64,000 nt of DNA from Marinobacter bohaiensis (GTDB taxonomy: Bacteria; Pseudomonadota; Gammaproteobacteria; Pseudomonadales; Oleiphilaceae), in assembly GCF_003258515.1 (NCBI RefSeq), contig NZ_QGEH01000001.1, positions 496,001-560,000 of the forward strand, written 5' to 3'. Shown one piece after another: positions 1 to 10,137 of the stretch; positions within the stretch are counted from its first letter, which is position 1; each line of letters begins with the position of its first letter. Under the pieces are notes generated by a model, which was given only the letters and a program-made list of their open reading frames with translations, was not told the origin of the DNA and did not search any database. Position numbers and translations under genes: made by a program.

Positions 1-1565
1 CGCATGCCGGTAAAGACCATGGCGATGCCGTGCTCGTTGGCGGCGTCGATGACCTCCTGGTCACGCATGGAGCCACCCGGCTGGATCACCGCCTTGATGC
101 CGGCCGCCGCGGCCGCATCGATGCCGTCCCGGAAAGGGAAGAAGGCGTCGGACGCCATCACCGAACCGGCGACTTCCAGGTCTTCGTCCGCGGCCTTGAT
201 GCCGGCGATCTTGGCGCTGTAGACGCGGCTCATCTGGCCGGCGCCGATGCCGATGGTGCGGCCGGCCCTGGCGTAGACGATGGCGTTGGATTTGACGTAC
301 TTGGCCACTTCCCAGGCGAACAGCAGGTCGTTCAGCTCTTCCTCACTGGGCTGACGATCGCTGACCACTTTGACATCGTCCATGGAGACCATGCCCAGGT
401 CGCGATCCTGCACCAGCAGGCCGCCGGTGACGCGCTTGTAGTCCATGGCCTTCTCGCGCTCGGCGCCGAACTCACCGCAGGCCAGCAGGCGCACGTTCTT
501 CTTGGCGGCGACGATGTCGACGGCTTCGGCGGCGATGCTCGGGGCGATGATCACTTCCACGAACTGACGGTCGATGATGGCTTTCGCGGTTTCGGCGTCC
601 AGCTCGCGGTTGAAGGCGATGATGCCGCCGAAGGCGGACGTCGGGTCGGTGGCGAAGGCCAGGTCGTAGGCCTGGCGGATGTCGCTGCCGATGGCCACGC
701 CACACGGGTTGGCGTGCTTGACGATGACGCAGGCGGGATCAGCGAACGGCTTGACGCATTCCAGCGCGGCGTCGGTGTCGGCCACGTTGTTGTAGGACAG
801 CGCCTTGCCCTGCAGCTGCGTCGCGGTGGCGACCGAGGCCTCGACCGGGTTGCGCTCGGCGTAGAAGGCGGCGCGCTGGTGCGGGTTCTCGCCGTAGCGC
901 ATGTCCTGCACCTTGACGAACTGGCTGTTGACGGTGCGCGGGAAATCCGGGTTGTCGTTGTCGCGGGTGCGACCGCCCAGGTAGTTGGCAATGGCGCCGT
1001 CGTAGCCGGCGGTGTGTTCGAAGGCTTTGACCGCCAGGTCGAAGCGGGTGTCGTAGCCCAGGCTGCCGTTGCCGCTCTCCAGTTCCTCAAGCACGGTGTC
1101 GTAATCCGAGGCGTTGACCACGATGGCGACGTCGTCGTGGTTCTTGGCCGCGGCGCGGACCATGGTCGGGCCGCCGATGTCGATGTTCTCGATGGCCGTG
1201 GGCAGATCGCAGTCCGGCTTGGCGACGGCCTGTTCGAACGGATACAGGTTGACCACCACCATGTCGATGGGTTTGATGCCATGCTCGTCCATGACCGTGT
1301 CGTCGGTGCCGCGACGGCCGAGGATGCCGCCGTGGACTTTCGGATGCAGCGTCTTGACGCGACCGGCCATCATTTCGGGGAAGCCGGTGTAGTCGGACAC
1401 TTCGGTCACGGCGATGCCGTTTTCCTGCAGCAGGCGGAAGGTGCCGCCGGTGGAGAGGAGTTCGACGTTGCGGGCGCTCAGGGCGCGGGCGAATTCGACG
1501 ATGCCGGTTTTATCGGAAACGCTGATCAGAGCGCGACGGATCGGGGTGGGAGCCTGTTTTGCCAT
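1..1565 (-). CDS. purH: Bifunctional AICAR formyltransferase / IMP cyclohydrolase, cut by the window edge
   Basis: Catalyses the last two steps of de novo IMP synthesis in the cytosol. The reading frame starts [20 protein letters not shown] with the ATG at 1563-1565 and stays open to base 1. The N-terminal cyclohydrolase (MGS-like) domain is recognisable by STGGTF, TGFPEMM and [12 protein letters not shown]. The transformylase domain shows [26 protein letters not shown] and the KHANPCGVA active-site stretch, then SDAFFPF and the near-terminal [10 protein letters not shown]. PurH proteins usually end about four residues after this point, so only the tail and stop are missing. It lies 89 bases downstream of fis on the same strand, as in Pseudomonas, where purD usually follows. 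The ribosome site is weak, so the start rests on homology. Confidence 0.96.
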   Translation of the reverse strand, partial: MAKQAPTPIRRALISVSDKTGIVEFARALSARNVELLSTGGTFRLLQENGIAVTEVSDYTGFPEMMAGRVKTLHPKVHGGILGRRGTDDTVMDEHGIKPIDMVVVNLYPFEQAVAKPDCDLPTAIENIDIGGPTMVRAAAKNHDDVAIVVNASDYDTVLEELESGNGSLGYDTRFDLAVKAFEHTAGYDGAIANYLGGRTRDNDNPDFPRTVNSQFVKVQDMRYGENPHQRAAFYAERNPVEASVATATQLQGKALSYNNVADTDAALECVKPFADPACVIVKHANPCGVAIGSDIRQAYDLAFATDPTSAFGGIIAFNRELDAETAKAIIDRQFVEVIIAPSIAAEAVDIVAAKKNVRLLACGEFGAEREKAMDYKRVTGGLLVQDRDLGMVSMDDVKVVSDRQPSEEELNDLLFAWEVAKYVKSNAIVYARAGRTIGIGAGQMSRVYSAKIAGIKAADEDLEVAGSVMASDAFFPFRDGIDAAAAAGIKAVIQPGGSMRDQEVIDAANEHGIAMVFTGM

Positions 1566-1654
1566 GGTGGTTTCAGAAACTTTTTCCGGGGGGCTGAACG
1601 AAATGAGGGCCGCGCGGTGTTTACCGGAGGCCCTCGTCGAATCGGGTTAAGCGA

Positions 1655-1972
1655 TTATAGCAGACCGTACTGCTTGAGCTTCTTGCGCAGGGTGCCGCGA
1701 TTGAGCCCCAGCATGGTCGAAGCCTTGGTCTGGTTGTTACGGGTGTAACGCATGACCTGCTCCAGCAGCGGCGCCTCCACCTCGCTCAGCACCAGCTGGT
1801 ACACGTCGGTGACGGGAGCGCCGTCGAGTTGTTCGAAGTAGTTCTTGAGGGCTACCTCGACGCTGTCACGCAGGGTGACGGTGCTGCCGTTCTGTCCCAG
1901 GGTTTGCAGGGTCTGGTTGCCCTCGCCCTTGGGGGCCGCGGTCTGTTCATTGGCCAAAGTCTCAGCGGTCAT
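1655..1972 (-). CDS. fis: Nucleoid-associated DNA-bending protein Fis
   Basis: Encodes 105 residues. The C-terminal half carries the conserved region [18 protein letters not shown] and the helix-turn-helix [19 protein letters not shown], the Fis signature. Fis binds degenerate AT-rich sites as a homodimer, bends DNA and stimulates rRNA and tRNA promoters. Its ATG overlaps the stop codon of dusB in an ATGA arrangement, so it is translated as the second gene of a dusB-fis unit, the arrangement known from E. coli. The N-terminus (about 25 residues, rich in Ala, Glu and Gln) is a little longer than that of E. coli Fis (98 residues). Identification is secure. Confidence 0.97.
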   Translation of the reverse strand: MTAETLANEQTAAPKGEGNQTLQTLGQNGSTVTLRDSVEVALKNYFEQLDGAPVTDVYQLVLSEVEAPLLEQVMRYTRNNQTKASTMLGLNRGTLRKKLKQYGLL

Positions 1973-2967
1973 GCTGCGAATACCTCTCCATTTCGTAAGC
2001 CTGAAAAGTACTGTTCGATACTGTCGAGTTGCGCCTGGGCGTCTTCAAGCTGATTGAAGTGCCGGCGGAACTGCTTGTCCTCGTCGTGAGACTGGAGGTA
2101 CCAGCCCACGTGTTTGCGGGCAATCCTTACGCCCATCGGGTCGCCATAGAACCCGTGCAGTGCGATCAGGTGCTCCCGGAGCAGGGCTTCCACTTCTTCC
2201 ATGGCCGGCGGCGCCATGTGCTGGCCGGTGCTCAGGAAGTGCCCGATTTCCCGGAAGATCCAGGGACTGCCCTGGGCCGCGCGTCCGATCAGCAGGCCAT
2301 CGGCCCCGGTGTGTTGAAGCACGTCGCGTGCCTTTTCCGGGGAATCGATGTCGCCGTTGGCAAAGACCGGGATGTCGACGTCCGCCTTGACCGCCGCGAT
2401 CGTGTCGTACTCCGCCTCGCCCTTGTAGGCGTCGGCCCGGGTGCGACCGTGAATGGCCAGGGCCTGAATGCCCGCGTCCTGTGCCATGCGAGCAATCACC
2501 GGAGCGTTGCGGTGATCCCGGTCCCAGCCGGTGCGCATCTTCAGGGTGACCGGGACGTCGACCGCCGCCACTACGGCCTCCAGGATGTCGCGGACCAGCG
2601 CCTCGTCTTTCATCAGGGCCGATCCGGCTGCCTTGTTGCAGACTTTCTTGGCGGGGCAGCCCATGTTGATGTCGATGATCTGGGCGCCGTTTTCGACGTT
2701 GAGACGGGCGGCATTGGCCAGCATCTCGGCGTCGCCGCCGGCAATCTGCACGGAGCGTGGTTCCGGCTCGCCGGCATGGTCCAGGCGCAGCCGGGACTTG
2801 CGGGTATGCCACAGCCGACTGTCGGCAATCACCATCTCGGACACGGCCAGGCCGGCTCCCAGCCGGCGGCATAGCAAGCGGAAGGGCCGGTCGGTCACAC
2901 CCGCCATTGGCGCAACGATCAGCGAGTTGGGGAGTGTGTAGGGACCGATCTTCGCTTCAGGTAACAT
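1969..2967 (-). CDS. dusB: tRNA-dihydrouridine synthase B
   Basis: Flavoenzyme of 332 residues that reduces uridine in the D-loop of tRNA. Visible family marks are the N-terminal [17 protein letters not shown], the FMN/active-site region [20 protein letters not shown] with the catalytic Cys, the LKMRTGWD strand, [13 protein letters not shown], and VFANGDI followed by [11 protein letters not shown]. The TIM barrel is followed by a helical tRNA-binding domain (about residues 245-332, with KHVGWYL). A GAGG ribosome site sits 9 bases before the ATG. The gene leads the dusB-fis pair and is preceded by 236 bases of non-coding DNA that probably contains the promoter. Confidence 0.96.
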   Translation of the reverse strand: MLPEAKIGPYTLPNSLIVAPMAGVTDRPFRLLCRRLGAGLAVSEMVIADSRLWHTRKSRLRLDHAGEPEPRSVQIAGGDAEMLANAARLNVENGAQIIDINMGCPAKKVCNKAAGSALMKDEALVRDILEAVVAAVDVPVTLKMRTGWDRDHRNAPVIARMAQDAGIQALAIHGRTRADAYKGEAEYDTIAAVKADVDIPVFANGDIDSPEKARDVLQHTGADGLLIGRAAQGSPWIFREIGHFLSTGQHMAPPAMEEVEALLREHLIALHGFYGDPMGVRIARKHVGWYLQSHDEDKQFRRHFNQLEDAQAQLDSIEQYFSGLRNGEVFAA

Positions 2968-3203
2968 CTGCTCGCACCTCTTTGATCTGGTTAAAAGTCA
3001 ACCAGCTCTCAAGGGGCGACAATGATACCCCCGACCCTGCCGTGATTGAAGGGGTAATTCCCCCAAAAAAGTGATTATTTTTCGTGCTATCTGGTTGACT
3101 TTTCAGCGATGAGGTGCGTTCGCTGACCGGCCCGGGACGTGTGCCCCAGGCCGGTGCGCGACGCAAGCCGTGGCTTGCAAGCGTCCGTTGTAAAACGGTG
3201 ACG
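2968..3203. repeat. dusB upstream region with a 13-bp inverted repeat
   Basis: This gap separates dusB from the upstream zinc-ribbon gene. The 13-mer CTGGTTGACTTTT occurs on the plus strand at 3091-3103 and inverted at 2993-3005. Between the two copies is a GGGGTAATTCCCC palindrome at about 3055-3067. The repeat contains a TTGACT -35-like hexamer, but I could not pair either copy with a convincing -10 box. The promoter of the dusB-fis transcript is expected here. Confidence 0.4.
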
Positions 3204-4505
3204 TTACTTTGCGGGGGCGATGAAGGTCAGGTTGTAGTTGACGGCGTCACGGCCCGGATCGCGGATCTGGATGGAAATCCGGATGGGGGTGCGGCTGGGC
3301 ATCATGCTCATCTGCCCGGCCTCGCCCGAGAGGTACTCGTCGGGCTCGAACAGGCTCTGGGCGACCACGTCGCCGTTGAGGTTGGAGAAGGTCAGGCCGA
3401 TGTTGGGGAAGGGCTGTTCGAAACCGGCCTGGTTAACCAGTACGGCGTCCACCACCAGCGTGTCGCGCTGGTTGGGGTCAGTGCGCACCACCAGCTTCTG
3501 GCTCTGGATGCGATCGATGGCGACCAGCGGCGGCAGTTCGCAGCCCAGCAGATCGCACCCGGTTTCGTAATAGGGGCGCAGCTCGGGGATGCTCGACAGG
3601 CGATCCAGCTGGAAGTAGGTGATCTGGGACACCAGGCCGCCCACCAGCAGCAGGACAACCAGTGTCCATACGGTCTTGCGTTTCCAGGAACCGCCGCCCT
3701 GGGCGATGGCGATGGGTTCGGAACGCAGGTCGCCATAGGGGGAAGCGCTTTCTCCCAGGCGACGGGTGGCGGCGAGCGGTTCGTCGTCCGCCGCGTCGTC
3801 GGTGTCGGGATGCGGTTTGGCGGCTGGCGGCGGTGTCGGTTGTTCGGGCTCGGCGGGTGCCGGCCGTTTGAAGTCAGGCGCCGACGGTTCGAAAGCGATG
3901 GCGTCGCCCGGGCCGTCGGCAGGCTGGTCCGGGGCTGGCGTATCGAAACGGGTGCGGCGGGAGAAGGGCTCTTCCTCGTTGGCGCCCGGCAGGTCCGTCA
4001 GGCCTGATTTCAGCTCGGCTTCGGGGTCCGGCTCGGGTTGCGGCTGGGTTTTGCCCGGTGCACGGAAGGATTCGTTCTCGTTGAGGATGGCTTCCGCCCA
4101 GCTTTCGTCGACGTCCGACTTGAGTGCTTCCTCATCGTCGTCAAAACCATGATCGCGGGTTTCGTCGAAGTTCAGGAAGCTGTCGCTGAGCTCGTCTTCG
4201 TCGAAGGCGGTCTTGGTGCCGGCGTAATTACCCTCGGCGGCGTCCTCTTCCGGGTCGTCCTCGAAAATCAGCTCCTCTTCCTCCTGGAAGCGGCTGCCGG
4301 AGGCGGTCGACGTGGACGTGTCCTGTTTGGGAGGTGACGAGGGGGTGCCGCCCTCGAGGCCGGATTCGCTGTGTTCGAGGGCGTTGAACACTTCCATGCA
4401 GTTACCGCAGCGGACTTTGCCGCGGGCAATGCCGAGCTGTTCTTCAGTAACCCGGAACCGGGTATCGCAATGGGGGCAACGTGTCAGCGTACTGCTCTGG
4501 CTCAT
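3204..4505 (-). CDS. Zinc-ribbon membrane-anchored protein, DUF3426 (MJ0042-type)
   Basis: Encodes about 433 residues when started at the ATG at 4505, which has AGGA 7 bases upstream; an in-frame ATG at 4538 would add 11 residues. The N-terminus has a four-cysteine zinc ribbon, CPHCDTRFRV then CGNC, typical of the MJ0042 finger. A long acidic, Pro/Glu/Asp-rich linker follows (about residues 45-260). One transmembrane helix (about 275-295, WTLVVLLLVGGLVSQ) leads to a C-terminal DUF3426 domain of beta character, probably periplasmic. The gene sits between prmA and dusB in Pseudomonas relatives too. Its function is not established; the acidic linker suggests an extended cytoplasmic arm. Confidence 0.85.
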   Translation of the reverse strand: MSQSSTLTRCPHCDTRFRVTEEQLGIARGKVRCGNCMEVFNALEHSESGLEGGTPSSPPKQDTSTSTASGSRFQEEEELIFEDDPEEDAAEGNYAGTKTAFDEDELSDSFLNFDETRDHGFDDDEEALKSDVDESWAEAILNENESFRAPGKTQPQPEPDPEAELKSGLTDLPGANEEEPFSRRTRFDTPAPDQPADGPGDAIAFEPSAPDFKRPAPAEPEQPTPPPAAKPHPDTDDAADDEPLAATRRLGESASPYGDLRSEPIAIAQGGGSWKRKTVWTLVVLLLVGGLVSQITYFQLDRLSSIPELRPYYETGCDLLGCELPPLVAIDRIQSQKLVVRTDPNQRDTLVVDAVLVNQAGFEQPFPNIGLTFSNLNGDVVAQSLFEPDEYLSGEAGQMSMMPSRTPIRISIQIRDPGRDAVNYNLTFIAPAK

Positions 4506-4592
4506 CCTCTGTTCCTGTCGCAGGTAGCGGCTCGGCATCCCTGTCCAGGGCGGCCCGAGACCGATCCAGGCCCCGGTCCTGTCGGCGCCTCA

Positions 4593-4612
4593 CTGCGGGG
4601 TTAACCCCGCAG
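4593..4612. terminator. Perfect 20-bp palindrome downstream of prmA
   Basis: CTGCGGGGTTAACCCCGCAG is an exact inverted repeat in the 148 bases between the prmA stop and the next gene on the same strand. It would form an 8-bp GC-rich stem with a TTAA loop. No T-run follows on either strand, so it may be a rho-independent-like attenuator, an RNA-processing hairpin, or a protein site. Confidence 0.4.
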
Positions 4613-4653
4613 AAACCATGAGGGCCACAGTGTAGTCGGTCAGCCTTTCGGCG

Positions 4654-5550
4654 TCACCTGTCGCGACGCCGTCCTGTGAGGCGTACCCAGTCTTCCCGTT
4701 CGACCGGCTCGTCCATCACGAACCAGGGCTCGTAGGCCTCCATGACCTCCCGCGCCTGGTCCGACAGGATGCCGGAGAGCACGATATCGCCGCCATCCCG
4801 CACCAGCTGGGCAAGACGCCCGGCCAGGCCGATCAGCGGCTGCGCCAGGATGTTGGCCAGCAGGACGTCGGCCTGGGTGTCCGGGTCCTGACCGGGCAGG
4901 TACAGGTCGAGTTTGCTGTCCTCGACACTGTTGCGCCGGGCATTGTCGCGGCTGGCTTCCAGGGCCTGCGGGTCGGTGTCGACGCCGATGACGTGCTTGG
5001 CGCCCAGCAGCAGCGCGGCCAGGCCGAGAATGCCGGAGCCGCAGCCGTAGTCGGTCACCTGGGTGCCTTCCATGGCCTGTCCGTCCAGCCATTCCAGACA
5101 CAGGGCGGTGGTGGGATGGGTGCCGGTGCCGAACGCCAGGCCCGGGTCGAGCATCAGGTTGGCGGCTTCCACATCGGGGACGTCGTGCCAGCTGGGTACG
5201 ATCCACAGGCGCTTGCCGAAGCGCAGGGGCTGGAAATCGTCCATCCAGGCGCGCTCCCAGTCCTTGTCCTCCAGCAGCGAGACTTCGATCTCGCCCAGCT
5301 CCTGCTGGGTCTGCTGGTGGTAGGCGTTGGCAATGAGCGAGCGGATGGCGTCGATGCCGATGTCGGCGTTGAACAGGCCGGTGACCCGAGTGCTGCCCCA
5401 CAGGGGCGTGCTGCCCGGGTCCGGCTCGTAGAGAGGCTGGTCGGCAGCGTCCTCCATGGTGACGGCGTCAGCCCCCGCCTCCATGAGGATGTCCTCCAAC
5501 AGATCGGCGTGTTCCGGGTCGGAAGGGACACGCACCTGGATCCAGCGCAT
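4654..5550 (-). CDS. prmA: Ribosomal protein L11 methyltransferase
   Basis: SAM-dependent enzyme of 298 residues that trimethylates ribosomal protein L11. The N-terminal substrate-recognition domain begins [20 protein letters not shown], and the catalytic domain shows [14 protein letters not shown] (about 139-152), the SAM-binding [13 protein letters not shown] (167-179), acidic VDTDPQA (190-196) and LLANIL. Length is normal for the family. GGAG lies 7 bases upstream of the ATG. It follows accC by 132 bases in the same direction, the usual Pseudomonas order. Confidence 0.96.
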   Translation of the reverse strand: MRWIQVRVPSDPEHADLLEDILMEAGADAVTMEDAADQPLYEPDPGSTPLWGSTRVTGLFNADIGIDAIRSLIANAYHQQTQQELGEIEVSLLEDKDWERAWMDDFQPLRFGKRLWIVPSWHDVPDVEAANLMLDPGLAFGTGTHPTTALCLEWLDGQAMEGTQVTDYGCGSGILGLAALLLGAKHVIGVDTDPQALEASRDNARRNSVEDSKLDLYLPGQDPDTQADVLLANILAQPLIGLAGRLAQLVRDGGDIVLSGILSDQAREVMEAYEPWFVMDEPVEREDWVRLTGRRRDR

Positions 5551-5682
5551 ACTAGGGCTCCGTCAAATGAGATGATCGATGTCAGTGGGTCTGTCCGCGC
5601 CCCGTTGCCTTGTAGCAAAGCGCCGGGGCGCTGCAACCGTATACATCCCGCTGACGGAGCACAACTCTTACTTGCCCGGTCG

Positions 5683-7023
5683 TTATTCCTTGATCAGCTT
5701 TTCAAGGTAGTGGATGGTGAATTCCACGTTCTTGAAACCGCCATCAAGGATCAGGCGCCGATGCAGCGGCTGGTTGGTCTTGATGCCTTCCACCACGAGT
5801 TCGTCCAGGGCGTTGCGCATGCGCAGCCGGGCTACTTCGCGATCGTCGCCGAAGGAGATCAGCTTGCCCACCAGGGAATCGTAGTAGGGCGGGACCGAAT
5901 AGCCGTTATACATGTGCGAGTCGACCCGCACGCCGTTGCCGCCGGGGGCGTGGAAGTGCTTCACCTGGCCGGGGCTGGGAACGAAGGTGTTCGGGTCCTC
6001 GGCGTTGATGCGGCATTCCATGGCGTGGCCGGTCACCTTGATGTCGTCCTGGGTGTAGCTGAGCGGCAGGCCGCTGGCCACCCGCAGCTGCTCCTTGACG
6101 ATGTCCACGCCGGTGACCATCTCCGAGACCGGGTGCTCGACCTGGACACGGGTGTTCATCTCGATGAAGTAGAACTGGCCGTCCTGGTACAGGAACTCGA
6201 AGGTGCCCGCGCCGACGTAACCGATCTCCTTACAGGCCTGGACGCAGGCCTCCAGGGTCTTCTCCCGGGCTTCGGGATCGATGTTGGGGGCCGGGGCTTC
6301 TTCGATCACCTTCTGGTGGCGGCGCTGCATGGAGCAGTCACGGTCACCCAGATGGATGCAGTTACCGTGGGTGTCCGCCAGTACCTGGACTTCCACGTGG
6401 CGCGGACGCTCCAGGTATTTTTCCAGATAACAGGTCGGGTCGCCGAAGGCGTTGCGGGCCTCGGACTGGGTGATCTGGATGCTCTTGAGCAGCGACGCCT
6501 CGGAGTGCACCACCTGCATACCGCGACCACCGCCGCCGGAAGCGGCCTTGATGATCACCGGGTAGCCGATGCGGCGTGCGGTTTTCAGGGTGTGCTCGTC
6601 GTCCTCGGTGATGGGGCCGTCGGAGCCCGGCACCGTGGGCACGCCGGCCTTGACCATCGCGTTGATGGCGGAGACCTTGTTGCCCATCAGGCGAATGGTT
6701 TCCGCCCGGGGACCGATGAAGTGGAACCCGCTCTTTTCCACCTGCTCGGCGAAGTCGGCGTTCTCCGCCAAAAAGCCGTAGCCGGGGTGGATGCCGACCG
6801 AGTCGGTGACTTCGGCGGCGCTGATGATGGCGGGAATGTTCAGGTAGCTTTCGCTAGCGCTGTTCGGGCCAATGCAGACGGATTCGTCCGCCAGGCGGAC
6901 GTGCATCAGATCCCGGTCGACCTGGGAGTGCACGGCAACGGTACGGATGCCGAGTTCCTTACAGGCGCGCAGGATACGAAGCGCAATCTCGCCCCGGTTG
7001 GCAATCAGGACTTTTTCAATCAT
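5683..7023 (-). CDS. accC: Acetyl-CoA carboxylase, biotin carboxylase subunit
   Basis: ATP-dependent carboxylation of the biotin on AccB, the first half-reaction of malonyl-CoA synthesis. It begins [20 protein letters not shown], matching the family start; an ATG two codons upstream (7029) is also possible and neither has a clear ribosome site. The ATP-grasp glycine loop [10 protein letters not shown] (about 160-170), the [17 protein letters not shown] strand, the catalytic region [16 protein letters not shown] and the C-terminal [10 protein letters not shown] are all present. It is close behind accB and forms an aroQ-accB-accC unit. The highly similar pycA lies about 9 kb away; context assigns this copy to fatty-acid synthesis. 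Confidence 0.97.
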   Translation of the reverse strand: MIEKVLIANRGEIALRILRACKELGIRTVAVHSQVDRDLMHVRLADESVCIGPNSASESYLNIPAIISAAEVTDSVGIHPGYGFLAENADFAEQVEKSGFHFIGPRAETIRLMGNKVSAINAMVKAGVPTVPGSDGPITEDDEHTLKTARRIGYPVIIKAASGGGGRGMQVVHSEASLLKSIQITQSEARNAFGDPTCYLEKYLERPRHVEVQVLADTHGNCIHLGDRDCSMQRRHQKVIEEAPAPNIDPEAREKTLEACVQACKEIGYVGAGTFEFLYQDGQFYFIEMNTRVQVEHPVSEMVTGVDIVKEQLRVASGLPLSYTQDDIKVTGHAMECRINAEDPNTFVPSPGQVKHFHAPGGNGVRVDSHMYNGYSVPPYYDSLVGKLISFGDDREVARLRMRNALDELVVEGIKTNQPLHRRLILDGGFKNVEFTIHYLEKLIKE

Positions 7024-7046
7024 GGCCATGGGTCAGTCGTCTTTGA

Positions 7047-7508
7047 TCAGGCGATAATGAAAAGGGGCTGGTCAAACTCAACCGGCTGCCCATTCTCAAC
7101 GAGGATGTCGACAATCTTGCCGCTCTTGTCGGCTTCGATCTGGTTCATCATTTTCATGGCTTCGACGATGCAGATCACGTCGCCGGCGGAGACGGTCTGT
7201 CCCACTTCGACGAAGGCCTTGGCGGTCGGGGACGGCGAGCGGTAGAAGGTGCCGACCATCGGCGAACGCACGCGGTGCCCGGACGGGGCGTCGTCGGCCG
7301 GAGCCTCGGCCGGCGCTTCGGCTGCGGCCTGCGGCGCCGGGGCGGGAGCCGGTGCCGCGGAATAGGTGGCCGGCATCATCGGTGCGGCTTCGGCGTGCGC
7401 ACGGCGGCGGGTGATCCGGACGGCGTCGTCGCCTTCCTGGATCTCCAGCTCTTCAACGTCGGATTCCTCGATCAGTTCGATCAGCTTCTTTACTTTGCGA
7501 ATGTCCAT
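7047..7508 (-). CDS. accB: Acetyl-CoA carboxylase, biotin carboxyl carrier protein
   Basis: A 153-residue carrier. The N-terminus [20 protein letters not shown] is a family hallmark, followed by an Ala/Pro-rich flexible linker (about 40-75) and a biotinyl domain. The biotin acceptor is the lysine in VEAMKMMN (Lys119), preceded by the [14 protein letters not shown] thumb region typical of bacterial AccB. The gap to accC is only 23 bases, so the two are co-transcribed. Essential for malonyl-CoA supply. Confidence 0.97.
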   Translation of the reverse strand: MDIRKVKKLIELIEESDVEELEIQEGDDAVRITRRRAHAEAAPMMPATYSAAPAPAPAPQAAAEAPAEAPADDAPSGHRVRSPMVGTFYRSPSPTAKAFVEVGQTVSAGDVICIVEAMKMMNQIEADKSGKIVDILVENGQPVEFDQPLFIIA

Positions 7509-7549
7509 AATCTGTTCTCGTCGAAATGAAATGACAGCGTTCGTCGAAA

Positions 7550-7990
7550 TTAACCGTTCAGTCGTGCCAGGGCGGCCTGGAGCGCCAGGTCATAGCCCTG
7601 GCTGCCGAGGCCGCAAATCACACCCGTCGCCACGTCCGAGAAGTAGGAGTGATGACGGAAGGGTTCCCGCGCGTGCACGTTGGACAGGTGCACCTCGATG
7701 AATGGGATATCCGAGGCCAGCAGAGCATCGCGCAGCGCCACGCTGGTGTGCGTGAAGGCCGCGGGATTGATCAGAATGTAGTCCACCCCTTCCTGGCGGG
7801 CCTCATGGATCCGGTCGATCAATTCGTACTCGGCATTGGATTGCAGGTGCAGCAGGTGGTGGCCGGCCGCACTGGCCTGGCGGTGCAGGCGCTCGTTGAT
7901 GTCATTAAGCGTTTCGTGGCCGTAGACGTCCGGTTCGCGGACACCCAGCATGTTCAGGTTTGGGCCGTGCAGCACGAGAATCGTGGCCAT
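7550..7990 (-). CDS. aroQ: Type II 3-dehydroquinate dehydratase
   Basis: Converts 3-dehydroquinate to 3-dehydroshikimate in the shikimate pathway. The start is set at [20 protein letters not shown], the family N-terminus, although the frame is open for 36 codons upstream. Active-site features are the lid region with [40 protein letters not shown] and [20 protein letters not shown]. The length of 146 residues is standard. It is the first gene of the aroQ-accB-accC run; AAGG lies 9 bases before the ATG. Confidence 0.96.
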   Translation of the reverse strand: MATILVLHGPNLNMLGVREPDVYGHETLNDINERLHRQASAAGHHLLHLQSNAEYELIDRIHEARQEGVDYILINPAAFTHTSVALRDALLASDIPFIEVHLSNVHAREPFRHHSYFSDVATGVICGLGSQGYDLALQAALARLNG

Positions 7991-8218
7991 GGAAAGAAAC
8001 CTTGCATTTGGCTTGTTTTCGGACAGGATCGCCGCATATAGCAGCAACTTGCCGTGATCATGACCAGTATAGCCAATGACATCAACAATTTTTGACAATT
8101 CGCCGGGACGCTCCGGGCGAGTCTGACGACATTGTTGTCAAGGCTGGCGGCATCGTCCATAAGACGTTGGTTTCATAGCGGGTCGTTGTAAGGGATGCGC
8201 GCCGGATGGAAGGCGTTC

Positions 8219-8242
8219 GGGCCACCGGCTGTGCGGTGGCCC
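8219..8242. terminator. GC-rich hairpin after the diguanylate cyclase gene
   Basis: GGGCCACCG (8219-8227) pairs perfectly with CGGTGGCCC (8234-8242) across a 6-base loop. It sits just beyond the stop codon of the minus-strand GGDEF gene and between two minus-strand units. There is no T-tract, so efficiency as an intrinsic terminator is uncertain. Confidence 0.45.
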
Positions 8243-8252
8243 TGGAGAGAGA

Positions 8253-9866
8253 CTAGTCGGTGGCTGAAACCACGCTGTTGCGACCCAGGCGCTTGGCCTC
8301 GTAGAGCGCCTGGTCGGCGCGTTCGCACAGGGCCTGGGCGGTTTCCCCCTGCCAGGTGGCAACGCCGCAACTGAAGGTAACGTTGAATTCCTGGCTGCCG
8401 GCGGGCTGGCGCAGCTCGGCGAAACGCTCACGGATTTCGTTGATCACGTTCTTGGCGTCGCTTTCCCGCGTGTCCGGCAGGATCAGGGCGAATTCCTCGC
8501 CACCGTAGCGGCCGATGTGATCGGTCTTGCGCAGGCGTTGCTTGAGGAACATCGACAGGCTGCGCAGCACCCGGTCACCAATGGGGTGGCCGTAGCTGTC
8601 GTTGATCTTCTTGAAGTAGTCGATGTCCAGCATGGCGAAGCACAGCGGCTGGTCCTTCTGTTTGGCGCGGACGATCTCCTGGTCCAGCAGGTGCAGGGTG
8701 TGGGTATGGTTGAACAGGCCGGTCAGGCTGTCGCGGATCATCAGCGCCAGCAGCGAACGGGCCCGCCGTCCACGGTTGTGGATGGTGGCGATCAGATGCT
8801 TGGGATCGATCGGCTTGGTGAGGAAGTCGTCGCCGCCCAGGCTCATGGCGTGGAGCTGTTTGGAGACATCGTCCTCGGCCGACAGGTAGATGATGGGCAC
8901 GCTGTGCAGGCGGTCCTGCTGGCGGATGACCCGCGCGATCTCCATGCCGGTGCAGCCGGGCATGTACATGTCCAGCACGATGATCTCGGGGGAGAACTCT
9001 TCCAGCGCGTGGATGATCTGCAGCGGGTCGGTAATGATGTGGGCCGTCATGCCGGCGCGGGTCAGCACGTTCTCCATGAACTTGGCCTGGGCCCGGGAGT
9101 CGTCCAGGACCAGCACCCGGTAAGGCTCGACCGTGTTGCCGTGGGTATAGGTTTCGATCTTCTCGATCAACTGCCCCGGATCCACCGACGGGTGAAAGAA
9201 TTCCTCGCCGCCGCAGCGGGAGGCCCGCAGCCGGGTCTCGATACTGCCGTCCGCCTCGCTCATGAAGATGACCGGGATCGGGGTGTCGTGACGCTCCTGC
9301 AGGTTCTCCACGGTGGCGATGCCGGCCAGGGGCGCGTCGCCGAAATTGACGTCCATCAGGATGGTTTCCGGCTTGTGGCGGCTGCAGGCGTCCATCAGGC
9401 TGTCGGCGTCCTCGAACGCCTCGGCGCGGAAACCGAAGAATTCCAGTTGCTTGATCAGTCGCTGGGCCATTTCCGTTTCGCACAGGGCGACGTAGATCGG
9501 CGTGCGCAGATAGGTGCGAGGCGCCTCGGTCAAACCCTGGTCGGAGCGGCGCTGGGTGCACTGGCTGAGCTCGTCCGTGGCGCCCTGCAATGCCTCGCGG
9601 ACCTCATCGGAAAGCGGGCTGTCGGGCGCCCAGCGCTGCAGGATGCCGAGCAGGGTTTCGCCGGCATTGGCGTGCTTGTCCATGTCGAAACGCTGGGCGT
9701 AGCGAACCAGCTTGTCGGTAGCGGCGGACAGGTCCCGGTGGAAGGTCGCGGCGACGTCGTCCGATTCCCGGACTTTCTGCCAGGTGTCGAGGACGACTCT
9801 TGCCTGAGTGGTAACGCGGCGGGCGAAGTGCTGTTTGAGCTTTTCCTTTTGATTATCGTCTGTCAT
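8253..9866 (-). CDS. Dual-receiver diguanylate cyclase (REC-REC-GGDEF)
   Basis: A 537-residue cytoplasmic signalling protein. Residues 1-115 form an Hpt-like helical region without a clear phosphoacceptor motif. The first receiver (about 123-240) has Asp172 in ILMDVNFGD but an atypical acidic pocket (ALCETE), so may be degenerate. The second receiver (249-365) has the canonical LDDS, phosphoacceptor Asp299 (VLDMYMPG) and Lys351 (LTKPID). The C-terminal GGDEF domain has an intact GGEEF active site (455-459), DIDYFKKIND for metal binding, and an RKTD inhibitory I-site five residues before GGEEF. It should make c-di-GMP under phosphorelay control with product inhibition. It is divergent from a LapD-like c-di-GMP receptor. 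Confidence 0.9.
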   Translation of the reverse strand: MTDDNQKEKLKQHFARRVTTQARVVLDTWQKVRESDDVAATFHRDLSAATDKLVRYAQRFDMDKHANAGETLLGILQRWAPDSPLSDEVREALQGATDELSQCTQRRSDQGLTEAPRTYLRTPIYVALCETEMAQRLIKQLEFFGFRAEAFEDADSLMDACSRHKPETILMDVNFGDAPLAGIATVENLQERHDTPIPVIFMSEADGSIETRLRASRCGGEEFFHPSVDPGQLIEKIETYTHGNTVEPYRVLVLDDSRAQAKFMENVLTRAGMTAHIITDPLQIIHALEEFSPEIIVLDMYMPGCTGMEIARVIRQQDRLHSVPIIYLSAEDDVSKQLHAMSLGGDDFLTKPIDPKHLIATIHNRGRRARSLLALMIRDSLTGLFNHTHTLHLLDQEIVRAKQKDQPLCFAMLDIDYFKKINDSYGHPIGDRVLRSLSMFLKQRLRKTDHIGRYGGEEFALILPDTRESDAKNVINEIRERFAELRQPAGSQEFNVTFSCGVATWQGETAQALCERADQALYEAKRLGRNSVVSATD

Positions 9867-10137
9867 TGAATCTCTGGCCTGTCACTTTTCCGGAAGTGGG
9901 CTCAAGGTCCGGAAGTGGGCACAAGCCCGCGGCGTCTTCCTGGACAATCTGGTTCCCAATGTTGCGATGCGTTCCTATCGCAATGACATCGTTGTGATTG
10001 TAGAGCCATCAAAGGCTCCCGGAAGAGTCTATAGTGTTTTATGTTGTCGGCGTAGGTGACGCTGTGTAAATGTTTGTGATAGCCCGGTACGCCGGGGGTC
10101 AATTCCGGATGATCCACGCCAGGGGGCTGGCTAGGGA

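Noticed and set aside
30-1748. 572-codon open frame on the plus strand opposite purH
   Set aside because: It is the antisense shadow of a GC-rich gene; its product is low-complexity Gly/Val/Asp-rich with no family resemblance, while the minus frame is clearly PurH.
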